The position numbers and the translations under genes are program-made. The notes beneath the pieces were generated by a model. That model made no database searches. It was given only the letters and a program-made list of their open reading frames with translations, and was not told where the DNA came from. Shown here in pieces: positions 1 through 11,661 of a DNA stretch of 64,000 bases (its first letter is position 1; the number at the start of each line of letters is the position of its first letter). This DNA comes from Clarkia xantiana subsp. parviflora (Eukaryota > Streptophyta > Magnoliopsida > Myrtales > Onagraceae). The DNA is taken from positions 30,091,756 through 30,155,755 of the forward strand of contig JAPTYO010000009.1 in the NCBI GenBank assembly GCA_036873135.1. Reading direction: 5' to 3'.

Positions 1-1051
1 GGAGAGAGTGGCGAAGTGGCATCGTTGGGGAGGAATGGTGGAGGAAGCGACGACATAGAGGAGAGTTGTTGAAATGAGTTCGCGGGAATTATGTTAGAGA
101 TAGCTGGATTTGGTTGACTTATCTGGACTGTTAGACTTCTGTTAGTTTTTATTTCAATAGTGGATGCACTGCACATGCACTGCACGACCAATAGTTGCCA
201 CTTGCCACCCTTCAATATATATTATTTTTCTTATTAAGTGCATTCACATTAATAATTTTTTAAATGTTTTTATTTCATCTTTATATAATAATAATAATTA
301 ACTGATATGATCATTATTTCACGGTCACAATATATAATATGATTGATTATTTGGAAAAAAAATATATATATAATATTGATTAATTCATAAATTGGTTAAT
401 TATATTTTCCCAATGTTATTGTTTGGTTTACTTAAATTTAGAATATACAATTAAACTTTTTTTAGTCACGTATGTTTTATTCGTGTGATTAAATTGTTCT
501 AAAGTAATGGTTTTGTTATTTTTTCAATTATCTTAAATATTATTTATTATGTTCTTCATAAATTTTTTTAAATAAATAATAAAATAAACTTTAAATTATT
601 CAATTTTTTTTTCCATATCCATCTGTTAGGCTTTAAATTCAATTAACAAACATAAATAACTTTAAAAAAATACATATTTATCAACACAAGTTGCCAAACT
701 CATCTTTATATAAGTGGAAGCCGGCGATGTATTTTTCTTTAGCCTTTTTGTGTTTTTTTTTCGCCAAACCCTTTTTGTGACTCAGATCAATTATTTCAAC
801 GCTACTATACAAATTACAATATATACGGTGGGCACCAAACACTATTGTAATGTGGCAGGTGGAAGTTGAGTTTAATTAAATTGAAGGCTTAATAAATAAT
901 GAGATTAAGCTTTCGGCCTACGAATAATGAGTCAACATGTGTTTAAACATAAATAACGTTTTTACATAATATTCGTTTAAAGTGAGACTCATTTATTGTT
1001 AACTAATTCATTTTTAAGTTTAAGAAATGCACTATGTTGTCATATATTATT
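1..1051. other. AT-rich intergenic DNA, no gene seen
   Basis: Very AT-rich sequence with A and T runs after a short GC-richer start (1-110). I see no coding frame with family character, no RNA gene and no element ends, apart from the 9-bp target duplication of the neighbouring Mutator-type element at 1043-1051. It could be distal intron of the LRK10-like gene at 5136-5970 if that gene's kinase exons lie left of the window. Confidence 0.5.
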
Positions 1052-2214
1052 GGGTTAAAGGTACTTTTGGTGCCACATGTTTGACCTGTGTAGGTTTTTG
1101 GTGCCATATGTTTCATTTTGTAGGTTTTTGGTGCCATATGTTTGAGAGGTTGTATGTTTTTGGTATTTCCGTTAGTCAACGGTTAGTTTGACCGTTAAAT
1201 ACTTTTATTTTGTTCAATTAAGTCCTCAAATTTATATTTCTAAAATTTAATATTTACAATTTAGTCCTTATTGTTTGCTCAAGTCACCGTCCAAGGCCGC
1301 CGACCACCACCCACCACCTCCAAGGCCGCCGACCGCCACGAAACGGGCCGGCCACCACCCCACGACACCGGCCACCACCGCTTGGGGCCGAAAACCACCC
1401 CAATTGGTGGTGGCCGGCCCCAATTGGTGGTGGCCACCTCAATTGGGTCCGGCCACCACCAGTGGTGGTGGCTACGGCCCCAATCGGGGCCGGCCACCAC
1501 CAGTGGTGGTGGCTACAGCCCCAATCGGGGCCGGCCACCACCAATTGGCGGTGGGTACAGCCCCAATCGGGGCCGGCCACCACCAATTGGCGGTGGGTAC
1601 AGCCCCAATCGGGGCCGGCCACCACCAGTTGGGGCCGCCGGCCCCGATTGGAGCCCTCTGTGGCCCCAATCGGGACCGGCGGCCCCAATTGGTGGTGGCC
1701 GGCCCCGATTGGGGCTGTACCCACCACCAATTGGTGGTGGCCGGCCCCGATTGGGGCTGTAGCCACCACCACTGGTGGTGGCCGGCCCCGATTGGGGCTG
1801 TAGCCACCACCACCACGTGGCCGGCTCCAATTGGTGGTGGCCACCTCAATTGCGGCCGGCCACCACCAATTGGGGTGGTTTTCGGCCCCAAGCGGTGGTG
1901 GCCGGTGCCGTGGGGTGGTGGCCGACCCGTTTCGTGGCGGTCGGCGGCCTTGGAGGTGGTGGCCAGCGGCCTTGGACGGTGACTTGAGCAAACAATAGGG
2001 ACTAAATTGTAAATATTAAATTTTAGAAATATAAATTTGAGGACTAAATTGAACAAAATAAAAGTATTTAACGGTCAAACTAACTGTTGACTAACGGAAA
2101 TACCAAAAACATACAACCTCTCAAACATATGGCACCAAAAACCTACAAAACGAAACATATGGCACCAAAAACCTACACAGGTCAAACATGTGGCACCAAA
2201 AGTACCTTTAACCC
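1052..2214. mobile_element. Palindromic (fold-back) Mutator-type element, 1163 bp
   Basis: Both ends read GGGTTAAAGGTACTTTTGG inward and are flanked by perfect 9-bp direct repeats TATATTATT (1043-1051 and 2215-2223), the target-site size of Mutator-like elements. The terminal inverted repeats run at least about 240 bp each with only about four mismatches, and the GC-rich centre (about 1275-1990) is itself built of inverted CAATTGGTGGTGGCC / GGCCCCGATTGGGG modules, so almost the whole element can fold into one hairpin. It has no transposase; long open frames in the centre on both strands are by-products of the GC-rich repeats. The near-identity of the arms suggests recent insertion. Confidence 0.85.
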
Positions 2215-2223
2215 TATATTATT

Positions 2224-2805
2224 AGAATATCCACAATGATATTATATAGTATTACTTAAATGTAAGATAAACATATATTTTATGTAGAGTGTATAAAAAT
2301 ACGCTACTTACTGTCATATTAAAAACATTGCTTACTGTTTTTTCTGAAAAAAAAAAAAAAAAAACGTAAAGTTTTTTGAGTTTAGAGATTTAAAAATAAA
2401 TGATGCTAAGTTTGTTATTAATGACAGCTTATCCAAATATCATGGTTAATTTGCTAATTACTGCTACTACTAACATGTGTGTCTTGATATATATTTTCCT
2501 TCTACTTTGCTATAACAACAAGACGATAAAACTCACCAATTGTATCAACATTTTATTTTGGAAGAAATAAAAAAGTTTATACGAATAAGAAAAATGTCTA
2601 CAAAATTAGTTCTTACTATATTGAAATATAGTTTGTTAACCCTTCTTAAAAAAATTGGGTAAAGTGTTCTTTGTGTTTGGGGATTTAAAATGTAATGATT
2701 TCGGTAAAATAAAAAATAAAAAATCATAAGAGGTAAAAAAAAAAAGTTTGGTCAAATGTTTTGGGGGATTTTTGTTATAAAAAAAAGTTAAAAGAGAGTT
2801 AAAAT
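2224..2805. other. AT-rich spacer between two transposons
   Basis: AT-rich sequence with an 18-bp A run near 2347 and low-complexity stretches. No coding or RNA feature is seen. It ends with the 8-bp target duplication GTTAAAAT (2798-2805) of the following hAT element. Confidence 0.4.
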
Positions 2806-3949
2806 TAGGGATGGGCATGGTTCGGTTTTGGGCCGAACCGGTTCAAAACCGAACCGGAACCGGATTTAGGGTTCAGTTGGTTTTTTGTACCATGTAAGAA
2901 CCGAACTAGATTTTGGGTCCTAGAACCGAACCATAGCAGAACCGGTTCGAACCGGTTTTGAACCTTTATTTCATTTTTTTACTAAAATTCAAAATACATA
3001 CCCAAGTTGATAATCTATAAGCAATCCACAAATTTGCAAAATACAAACTATAAAGACAATTGATCGCTTCAGAACAGAGAGTATCAAAGTCTAAATTAGA
3101 AATAATCTAAAATTATAAAAAAGTCAAATATTTAAAATATAAATCTCGAGACTTTAAACGACGTCAAGAGGCGTAGCTCAAACTTCAAAAGTGCAGCAAA
3201 TCTCTGGTTGAAAATTTGTATATTAAGCGAGTTAATCTATCATCTCAGTTAAACGAGTCAAGCTACACGTGAGCTTCTCGAGATCGGCTTGGTCAATATT
3301 CAAATTTGACTCACTCGAGTCGAGTCGAGCTTTTTCTGATATCGAGTCGAGTTCGAGTTCACCTCGACTCGAGAGGCTCGCGAGCCTAATCAAGTTTTTT
3401 TTGTTTTGCCTATTCGAGTCGAGTTCGAGTTTTTCGAGCTTTACGTAATAATATTATATATGTATATATTGAGTCGAGGAAGAGTTCGAGCTCGACCCCA
3501 AAAGCCTAATCGAGTCGAGTTCGACCTCGAGCTAAGGTGCACCATTTATAATTTAATTGAATTTTTTAACCTTATCGAGTCGAGTCGAACTCGAACATGT
3601 CAAATATGACACCGAGTCGAGCTCGAGCTTGAAAAATTAAGGGTCAGTCGAGTTCGAGCTCGAGTAAACTGAGTCGAGCTTGCCGGATACTCGGCTTGTT
3701 TATAGCCATTTATTCTACCCAAAAAAAAGATGCAAGAGTGTATTACTATCTAACAAATTTAGGCTTTAGGTAACAAAAGTGGTTATGAAAAACCGGTTCA
3801 GAACCAGTTCGGAACCTGTTTGAACCAGTCGAAAACCGCTCCATATATTCCTTATAAAAACCGAACCATTTAAGAACCGGTTCGTATTGGTTCGGTTTCG
3901 GTTTGGTTCCGGTTCGGTTCGCCCGAACCGGTTTTTATGCACAGCCCTA
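2806..3949. mobile_element. Non-autonomous hAT element, 1144 bp
   Basis: Bounded by perfect 8-bp direct repeats GTTAAAAT (2798-2805 and 3950-3957), the hAT signature. The ends are inverted and imperfect: left TAGGGATGGGCA, right (reverse complement) TAGGGCTGTGCATAAAAACC. Subterminal regions are rich in GAACCGG / CCGGTTC motifs in both orientations, as expected for transposase-binding arrays. The middle (about 3250-3700) is a separate block of GAGTCGAG / CTCGAGCTCG motifs, probably a nested element. There is no transposase. The right end resembles the hAT transposase-bearing element at 59866, which may be from the family that mobilised it. Confidence 0.82.
3250..3700. repeat. GAGTCGAG/CTCGAG-rich block nested in the hAT element
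   Basis: Dense direct and inverted copies of GAGTCGAGTTCGAG and its complement, unlike the flanking ACCGGTTC-rich hAT termini. Similar CTCGAACTCGATCGAGCTC motifs recur near 45035-45300. I could not define ends or a target duplication, so whether this is an inserted element or hAT internal sequence is open. Confidence 0.4.
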
Positions 3950-3957
3950 GTTAAAAT

Positions 3958-5103
3958 GAAAGGGTTTCGGTTAAAAAAAGTTAGGTAAAATATTTTAGAG
4001 GATTTATTAAAAAAAAAAAGAGTTAATGACAGGAAAACTTAAGTAAAATGTTTTGGGTTTGGTGAGCTTAAATGAAGTGATACTAAATAATATATGAGAA
4101 ATTATTCCATAAATCAGAGCCAACAACTGGCTTCTAGCTGGTGATCCGCTAGCCGATGGTTGAATGACACATGTCATTCTGGACAAGAGTGTAAAAGCAG
4201 TGATTCATGTCACTCTGTTATTGGTTGGCGGTTCACCTAGCAAGGTTTAAGGCCTTACCAACAAGCTATTAAGAATATATTTTGGAAAGATGTGTCCTTT
4301 TAAATATTAAAGGGTTCGTAGAAAAATATTAGTTAAGAATATATAACTATATTTATAAAAAAAAAAAAAAAAATCGTAAACTAATATATATTTTAATCAA
4401 GATGACGATATGACGCTCAATGTTGGGCTTGGAAGCCAATAACATATAGAGTAAATGTTTTTTTAACCCTAAATAAATATAGTGGTGGTGGTGGGGAGTG
4501 TCTTTAATAACTCATATATGAGCTTCAAGTGGGAGATTAAGCCACCATTTTTGAACAAATCTCCATCTTATAAAACTAACTTGTTAAAATGTAAAGTCAT
4601 GTGTGTTAGAAGTCTTTTCTGGCCTAATTAAAATTACGTATTTTGGAGGTCATAGTCTCATATATATGCACTTATTAGTACGTTGATGTCTTTTGTTGAC
4701 CTAAAATTTAAACCATATGTAAGATTGACAAATAATCTCTAACTTGACTATAACTTATTTCACTAATTTAATCAAGTGTAGCAACATTTTCAGCCGACCG
4801 ATCTTGACGGAACTATAAGTCTAATACCTTTTCGGATGTCGGACCGGATCAATATCATAGTCGGAAAAACTGCATCAGGAAGTCGATGGTAACGACGAAC
4901 TCTAATAACTTTCATGACATGATTCAGTAGGTTAGATTGTGAAGCTTAAGACTAATCACTTGACTAACTGTTTTAAAACCTTAAAGTAATATGTAAAAAA
5001 GGTGATAGTGTGACTTACTCTTTATACTTCAATATTCCTCCTCACGTGTGGATTGAAACATTTTGAGAAATTATCACGTGAAACTTTTAATTAAATAGAG
5101 GGT
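3958..5103. other. Non-coding; probable first intron of the LRK10-like gene
   Basis: AT-rich sequence downstream (minus sense) of a strong splice donor at 5135. I looked for protein kinase motifs (glycine loop, VAIK, HRD, DFG) on the minus strand and saw none. Confidence 0.45.
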
Positions 5104-5135
5104 TTATGATAGATTTAGTAGAAAGCTAGACTCAC

Positions 5136-5970
5136 CTCCTGATCCAGACCCTGATTCTGATCCTGATTCTGATGATGGGCAAGTAGAAGAATACGAGTTA
5201 TCGGAACAATAACACACGAAACCGTTATTTGAATCGCTCCCGCACTGCCCACCGGATTGAACACACCCTCGACAAGCCCCATCATCATCCGGCCACACCA
5301 ACCCGAACCCATCTTTAAGAGCCGCCTCCACGCTGGCCTCAGTCGGGGTTGTCCGTATCGTGAGGAGCCCCGTCAGCAACACCGGAAGAACAACACTATT
5401 ACCGCAACTACCAACGGATGCGGCTTGTGCCGCAACAGGAATATCGCTCGCCTTGACCGTCACAAAGTAGCCCGTTATGGAACTAGTTCCATTGTAATTT
5501 ACGCAGTTAAAACCGGCGGCGCTGAGTGAAGTAGTACAGTTGTAATAGAGGGTTAGGTTATTGGGTATAGTGGCGGTGGAGTAGGAGAAGGGAGTGATAC
5601 TAGTGACGTTGTGGAGGTACTGTGGGCAGATGTTAGTGTAGTAGTCGTCTCGTGCAACCGTGATGGCTCGGGTTGAGTTTTCGTAGTCGAGGACGCGGTA
5701 CTTAAGCCCTGAAAGAGTCATCTCCAGGGTTGTGTTGGTGACGCAGGTTAATTCATACTCTGTGCCGTTACCACAATAGCTTGCACGGTTCACTCCCCAG
5801 AAAGGATATCCAACCTTCTTCTGTAAGGTTCCGCACTGGATGGTGGAGCTGCAGTTGGCGAGCTGGGTTGTTTGTGCGTCGCAACTCGGAGCTATGATGG
5901 TTATTAGGAAGACGAAGAATATGGAAAATGATGGATACGATGTCATGTCTGGTTTGGTTTGGGCATGCAT
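5136..5970 (-). CDS. LRK10-like receptor ectodomain, first exon (GUB_WAK_bind / WAK_assoc_C); kinase exons not seen
   Basis: Extracellular part of a wall-associated/LRK10L-type receptor. Families with this domain pair sit in the plasma membrane, face the cell wall, and usually carry a transmembrane helix and a serine/threonine kinase. The start is either Met1 (5970) or, more plausibly, Met9 (5946), which opens directly into a hydrophobic signal peptide ending near SCDAQ. Then follows the cysteine-rich GUB_WAK_bind region (from CSSTIQCG through YPFWG and YCG to LTC) with many NxT/NxS sites, and a WAK_assoc C-terminal module ending in CRGCVQSGGQCG...CYC. A Ser-Gly-Glu-rich tail leads to a consensus donor (AG|GTGAGT, GT at 5135-5134). 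Reading through it gives a stop at 5104, so an unspliced transcript would encode a secreted 288-residue ectodomain. No kinase is found to position 1. It may be a partial gene, one with a very long intron, or an ectodomain-only relic. Confidence 0.8.
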
Positions 5971-6889
5971 GAGAGGGAAGTGGAGAAGGAGATGAAGAAC
6001 AAGTTAAGTTATAATAAGATAGATGCTCATCTTATTATAGTTTGTTTTATCTTTGGGTGGATGGAATTTGACTAAGTATGCCTTCGCCTTTGGGTTATGA
6101 TATTTTCCAAAGAGAAGCTTCTGCTTTTCATTTTTAGCTAATTACTAAGCATCCAATTGTCAGCTAATTTTTGGACATCCGAACAAATTTTTACTTAATG
6201 TTTCGACAACAGTGTTAATTAATTTATTTATCACATATCCAACACGACTCAATTCATACATATGTGAAATTTATGTTAACAAATGTTCTTTTTTAAGGGT
6301 TCAGCTAGATTGCTTTAACATCCGTTAAGCAATTTAATAACTAAACTAGATTAAGCTGGGATTCTTGATCTAACACTAACTATTAACCATCTTTTATGAC
6401 ATGGTCACGTTAAAGATTATTTTACTAATTTTCATTTATATACTATCCTATGTTTAAAATTTATATAATTATTATTTTATATTAATTTTAATCCTTTAAT
6501 TTTGCATACATTCATCTTTATTATATTAAATTATTATACCATAAATTATATTATAAATGTAGGTTTTATGGTCAATTTGGTCACTTTAAATGTTTGTTTT
6601 TAAAGAAACTTTGATTCTAAACGTGTGATTTAGACTATACATAATGAATTTAAATCAATTTTAGGGTCAATAAATTCTGGTGACTTTTAATATTTTTTCA
6701 GGATCAACTTTTGTTATTTTAAATATGCGCTTTAGAATTAACTTTATGATTTTAAATGTACTTAAGATGTAAAGCTCATATACATGGATGATTATTATCA
6801 CACTATCACAAGCCACAATACTTAACATTAATCAAACTTTGACTAAATAATTAACTTATTCAGCAAAATATAACCAAAAATTTCCTTTA

Positions 6890-6962
6890 GAAGTGTAGTG
6901 GTAGTGCTTAAAGTCATAACCATTAATTATGAGGTCATGGGTTCAAATCTTACATTACCCAA
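6890..6962 (+). repeat. tRNA-related SINE-like segment
   Basis: GTGTAGTGGTAGTGC resembles a pol III A box and GGTTCAAATC, about 40 bp further on, resembles a B box, as in the 5' part of plant tRNA-derived SINEs. The same segment recurs at about 12443-12514 as part of the larger duplication. It has no tRNA cloverleaf or CCA end and I found no target duplication, so the SINE assignment is tentative. Confidence 0.35.
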
Positions 6963-7345
6963 TTTTATTTTCATTAAATACATATCTTTGTGCTCGTGTC
7001 TAATTCGAGTCAGGGTCATGCCCAATAATTTTTCTTTCACAAATTGTACACGAACTTAGGTCGTGACAAGATACACGTGTCAGAATCGTGTTGAAGGCCG
7101 TGTCAATTTGACACGAGGCAACATGTCGTATCAAACTATCAAAGTGTTGAAGGCCGTGTCAATTTTACCCAATTTTATTTTCATTAAATACATATCTTTG
7201 TGCTCGTGTCTAATTCGAGTCAGGGTCATGCCCAATAATTTTTCTTTCACAAATTGTACACGAACTTAGGTCGTGACAAGATACACGTGTCAGAATCGTG
7301 TTGAAGGCCGTGTCAATTTGACACGAGGCAACATGTCGTATCAAA
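6957..7345. repeat. Local tandem duplication of about 208 bp
   Basis: Sequence from CCCAATTTTATTTTCATT through the CGTGTCAATTTGACACG motifs occurs twice in a row (about 6957-7140 and about 7166-7345). The homologous region of the second segmental copy (about 12512-12690) has one unit only, so this expansion arose, or was lost, after the segmental duplication. Confidence 0.75.
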
Positions 7346-7755
7346 GTTCGATTTTACTGTAAGATCGTATCAGATTCGAGTAAAATGTCATGCTGATTTG
7401 ACACGATGAACCACCCTGTGTCAAAGTTCATGTTAATTGACTATGTTTTCTTGTAGTGACTGGTGGGGTTAAGTTGACGGTTTCGGTGCATGCGTTGATT
7501 GTTCACTAATTTTGATCGGAAAAATCTTCAAGCCGTAAACAGGAAAATCCAAACATTACTTAGTAAGATGGTTTATGATCGCCACTACTAGCACATTCAT
7601 TTTCCATTGTTAAAAAAAAAACACACGCACACACACACAAAAACTGAGCTTTCTTTTATTTATAAAACATAAACTTTTTTTGGCCATCAATAATCAATAT
7701 ATTTCAAACCAAAATACAAAGCGTTCAAGGAGGGATAAAATTCGGTCCCGTACAA

Positions 7756-8664
7756 TTAAAGATAAAAGAGAGGGCGGGGAGGGGGGGGGGGGCGAAGAAA
7801 CCCAGTTACTAATACACGACATCTTTCTAGCTCGGATCGCAATCCAGTTAGCACAACAATTCGCTTGTCTCGGAACAATCTCTTCCGGATATTAGACACC
7901 TGTGTTGAAATGCGCCAGTCCACATTGTGATTTGCTCCCAAAATTATTTGGATAGCCTCCTTTGAGTCAAACTCAAAAACGACGTGTCTCCATACCCTAT
8001 CAATAGCCAGCTCAATCACTTCACTCAAGGCTCTAATTTCAATTTCTAACACATTACGACTGTCCACCGGTTGGCAAAAGCCACTAACAAGATCTCCCTC
8101 ATGCGTGCGAGCTATTCCACCTCTGTTTGTCCGAGCATCCATAGAGGCATCACAATTAACCTTCATGAACTCCATTGGCGGAGGATTCCATCTCGCATCA
8201 CAGTGTAACTGTTGTATAGTATCGACACCCACAATTTGACAATGATTAAGCCAGAATTCACCTTGGTCTCCATTGATAACATCTAAGACTTTCCTTGGAT
8301 TCGGGTCTTCTCGCTCGAATAGGGCTTGACACCTCTCCTTCCATATATTCCAGCACACCAAGCCGACCAACGACCATCGTCTTGCTAGTTCCGTTTTGCT
8401 TAAACCCGCAACATCTTTGAGACTAGAAATCCACTCCATGACAAAATTCACTTCGATAGCATCCGATCGGACCGACAAGATGGCAAACCATACAAGTTTT
8501 GTCCATTCACACTCATAATGCATATGAGTCGTTGTCTCCTCTCCATCACAAAAAAGACATGTAGCCTCAATATTAACACCTCTTTGTCGTAAATTTGATT
8601 TCACAGCATTGGCATTAGCAAAAAAATTCCACATAAATGTTTTAACCTTAGGCACCGCACCCAT
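7756..8664 (-). pseudogene. L1 LINE C-terminal region: zf-RVT and plant RNase H (RVT_3), intact frame
   Basis: A 302-residue open frame. The N-terminal part has the zf-RVT pattern (PKVKTFMWNF, CLFCDGEETTTHMHYEC, LVCWNIWKERC). The C-terminal part is an RNase H domain with the acidic residues still present in VNCDASMD, EIEIRAL and EFDSKEA, which would cut RNA in the RNA-DNA hybrid during retrotransposition. The rest of ORF2 upstream is frameshifted, so this piece survives as an open fragment only. The C-terminus reads into a proline/arginine low-complexity run encoded by a G-rich stretch at 7774-7792. Confidence 0.8.
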
Positions 8665-9368
8665 GGCCCATACGTCTTTCCATTGCAGTCCCTGGTGCCC
8701 CGTTTTTCGCTACAATATTATCTCATCATTTTCCCTCCCGGTATAGACGAGTTTTCGATAGGTCGACTTAACACTCAGTTCCCTAGATTTATTGTAGGGT
8801 CAGATTAGACGATCGGATTCAGGCGCAATAGGGATAGGGATTGCTGTTATTAAGCTCCGCTGGTCCTCCGAAACATCTTCGTTGATTGATGTCAGATTCC
8901 AAGTTGCATTTTCCTGTTGTATAAGATCATATACGGGTCTGGTAGCTTGGCGAAAAAGCAGTGGCCTCGAAACTTGCAGTTGGAAGCCGGGCAGCTGTGG
9001 GATCCATCGGTCTTAAAAAATGTTAACACTTCGACCATCACCTATCTTCCATATACTGCCATCCATTAGAACATCTCGACCTGCCAACAAACTTGTCCAA
9101 GCCCACAACGCACGGGCACTCTTCTTTGCCTCCCTTAGATCACAAACCGGGATGTAAATAGTTTTCAGCACTCTCACCCAAAATGCATTCGGAGTTTGGA
9201 AAAATCTCCGGCCATTTTAGTGAGCAATGCAACATTAAAGGCTTGCAACTCCTTAAATCCGAGCCCCCACAATTTTTTGGCTTCGTCAAGGTCCCCCAGC
9301 CCTTCCAATGGAGCTTATGCTCACCCGCTCGTTGCCCCCACCAGAATCGGGCTATGAGCGAGTTTATT

Positions 9369-10257
9369 TCAACACACCATATTTTCGAGAGAAGGAATAT
9401 ACTCATTGTATAAGTAGGCAGGCCGTATAACCGATTTTATGAGTACTTCCCTACCCGCGTTATTGAGAAGATTCGATTTCCACCCATGGATTTTCGTAAT
9501 AATGCGTTTTTTTAGGAAGCCTAGCGCCTCATTCTTTGACCTCCCCCAAATCGTCGGTAGACCGAGATATTTACCCGGATTTCGGACGACCCGAATACCC
9601 AACACGCGCTTGACATCCGCCTTTGTATTGTCTCGAACATTGGACCCAAAATATATACTTGACTTATCCATGTTCACCCTTTGAACGGAGGCCTCATAAT
9701 ACTCCTCCAACACTCGTTGTAACGTAGCCTCATTTTGGGGCGTGGTGCACATAAAGAATAACGAATCATCGGCAAAGAAGAGGTGGTGTACCATCAGGCA
9801 TCCATGTTTCATATGTATGCCTTCGAAAATCCCCCGTTCAACTTCTTTTGTTACCATTCTTGACAATACATCCGCTAAAAAATAAATAGATAGGGCGATA
9901 GAGGATCCCCTTAGCGGATACCTCTAGTCGGGCGGAAAGAACCCGTTCTCTTGCCATTTAGTATAATACGGTAGGTTACCAATGAAATACATGCCTTATC
10001 CATCCCACCCTACGATCGCAGAACCCCATCTTCGATAATACCGTGCATAGAAAATCCCATTCAATACGATAATAGGCCTTTTGCATATCGACCTTCATTG
10101 CACACTCCTCCTTCCTCGCACTACCTTTATTATGTAAATACTGAAAGGCTTCATGCACAACAATAATATTGTCTTGGATGAGACGTCCCGATACAAATTC
10201 ACTTTGAAAAGGCTTTATCATATCATTTAGGTGAGGTTTAAGTCGATTAAACAACAC
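9369..10257 (-). pseudogene. L1 LINE reverse transcriptase core, frameshifted
   Basis: Two open pieces: 10257-9976 (fingers, MKVDMQKAYYRIEWDFL) and 9866-9369 (palm with FADDSLFF, and downstream KYLGLPTIWGRSKNEALGFL). About 110 bp between them has lost the frame. The family's catalytic aspartates are visible (KVDMQKA, FADD), but no single frame joins them. Confidence 0.8.
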
Positions 10258-11157
10258 CTTTGATATGATCTTATAAGCAAAGTTTCATAAGCTTATCGGC
10301 CGAAATTGATTAAGCATGCACGGTTCTGAGTCTTCGGGGTAAAGGCTATATCGGTGAAGCCTAAAGAGCGAGAGATAGTACCCGAACTGAAGAATGAGTC
10401 AACCATATTGAATGATCAGAGCCAACTACGTCCCAAAATCGCTGAAAAAATAATCCTGAGAAGCCGTCGGAGCCCGGATCTTTCGAACCACCCAACTGAA
10501 AGGTAGCACATTTTACTTCATCCATGGCGAGCTCTTGTGTAACCTCTTCATTTATTCCATTAGTTACCACCGCCGGTACCAACATCAAGAGCCCCCCTCC
10601 AACATCTTTTTCCCAAGCTTTCAAAGAGTTTACTAAAGAAATTAGTAAGCACATCACTAATACCTTTCTCGTCATGTGCATGACTTCCATTGATTATCAT
10701 CATTAAGGAACAAAGATCTTGTCTTCTTCTTCCATTGATCTTGTCGTGAGATGAAAAAAATTTGAGTTTCAATCACCATGATTTAACCACTTTACTCTCG
10801 ATCGCTGCCTCCAATATATCTCCTCAGGCTTCCATAGTTCCCTAGTCAATAAACAAGCTCTTTTTCTTTCTCAAACATGCCATCAGCGCACCCTCTAATG
10901 ATTTGATCTCATCATACTTCTCACGGATACGTCTCTTGTTATTCCCATACCGAGCTTTACTCCATTTAATTAGTCGACTTATGAAGTTTTCAATTTGGGT
11001 TCGACCAAAGGCCTACGCAGCGAGGGGCCTATCTCATTCGTCTCGTACCATGATGACTGAATAAGCAACCTACATTCTTCATGCTCGGTCCACATTTCTT
11101 CAAACTGGAACGATTTTGGCCCCGAAACATCCTTATGCTTCTGAACTACCACGATAG

Positions 11158-11661
11158 TGTTAGAATTAGGGGATAATTACTACGGAATAAAACACGAGTA
11201 TATGTCAGGTAAACTAATTATGCAGTAGAATAGGGGCACATACCAGTTTCTTGCTTTCCGTAGACCCAAGATCTCGAGGGGAGTTCGCGGTCCGCCGGAC
11301 GGATCCTGTAAGGATTCTTGTTAAGGAATCACCTACACGAATTGGTCTCCACAGCAAAGTCTCTTTCAATTCTTCTGCAGGATAGATCTCCGGGATGATT
11401 GCTCGAAGCAATTTGGCACCTCCTTCTCTAGGGTAGCTCGTCCGAAACTTGTGGTGTCAGGGAGGAGGGATTTCTTTTGTCTCAACACAAAGGAGTGCCA
11501 AAACCACATCAGCCCTAATAGCAAGTTCGACCGGCCTATGTGACTAAAAGGGGAGGCCCAATTATGGGCCTCTCATGTCAATTGGGATTTAGGCCTAGCT
11601 CAAAATCCCTAATGTGACATTACCCAATAAATCCCTAGGATGTTGGGATTATATTAAAGGG
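11158..11661 (-). mobile_element. Truncated Copia LTR (family a)
   Basis: Starts TGTTAGAATTAGGGG and matches, with divergence, the LTRs at 23569, 45304 and 49554: a shared core of ATTACTACGGAA, GTTAAGGAATC, AAGTCTCTTT, and GGGAGGCCCAATTATGGGCC-type inverted motifs. It lacks an adjacent primer site on its left and stops at TATTAAAGGG where the second segmental copy begins, so it was cut at the duplication junction. Confidence 0.7.

Larger units (their letters stand above)
6114..8764. repeat. Segmental duplication, copy 1
   Basis: Directly repeated at 11662-14116 with high identity, starting at GAAGCTTCTGC and running through the AT-rich segment, a SINE-like motif and the 3' end of an L1 LINE to CGATAGGTC. 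This copy is about 200 bp longer because of a local duplication at 7140-7345. The left breakpoint lies about 140 bp upstream of the LRK10-like start codon. The full tandem unit was probably 6114-11661, its second copy being cut at 14116 by the Gypsy element. Confidence 0.85.
7675..11157 (-). mobile_element. L1-type LINE, 5'-truncated, reverse transcriptase broken
   Basis: On the minus strand pieces of an L1 ORF2 follow in order. About 11100-10690 holds the endonuclease-RT linker (FEEMWTEH, YWRQRSRVKW). 10690-10361 is the start of the RT (GSDGFSGLFFQRFWDVVG). 10257-9976 is RT fingers (FVSGRLIQDNIIVVHEAFQ). 9866-9369 is palm, with the catalytic FADDSLFF motif. 9406-9140 is the post-RT region, and 8664-7756 zinc-binding plus RNase H. 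Frames change between the pieces, so the element is dead. The 3' end is an A run on the minus strand (T run at 7675-7680). A Copia LTR fragment at 11158 replaces the endonuclease. Confidence 0.85.

Noticed and set aside
1271..1991. Long overlapping open frames on both strands in the GC-rich core of the palindromic element
   Set aside because: They come from GC-rich inverted repeats lacking stops; the peptides are repetitive Gly/Pro/Trp/His strings and mirror each other on both strands.
6890..6962. A tRNA gene
   Set aside because: Only A- and B-box-like motifs are present; no cloverleaf stems can be formed, so at most a SINE fragment.
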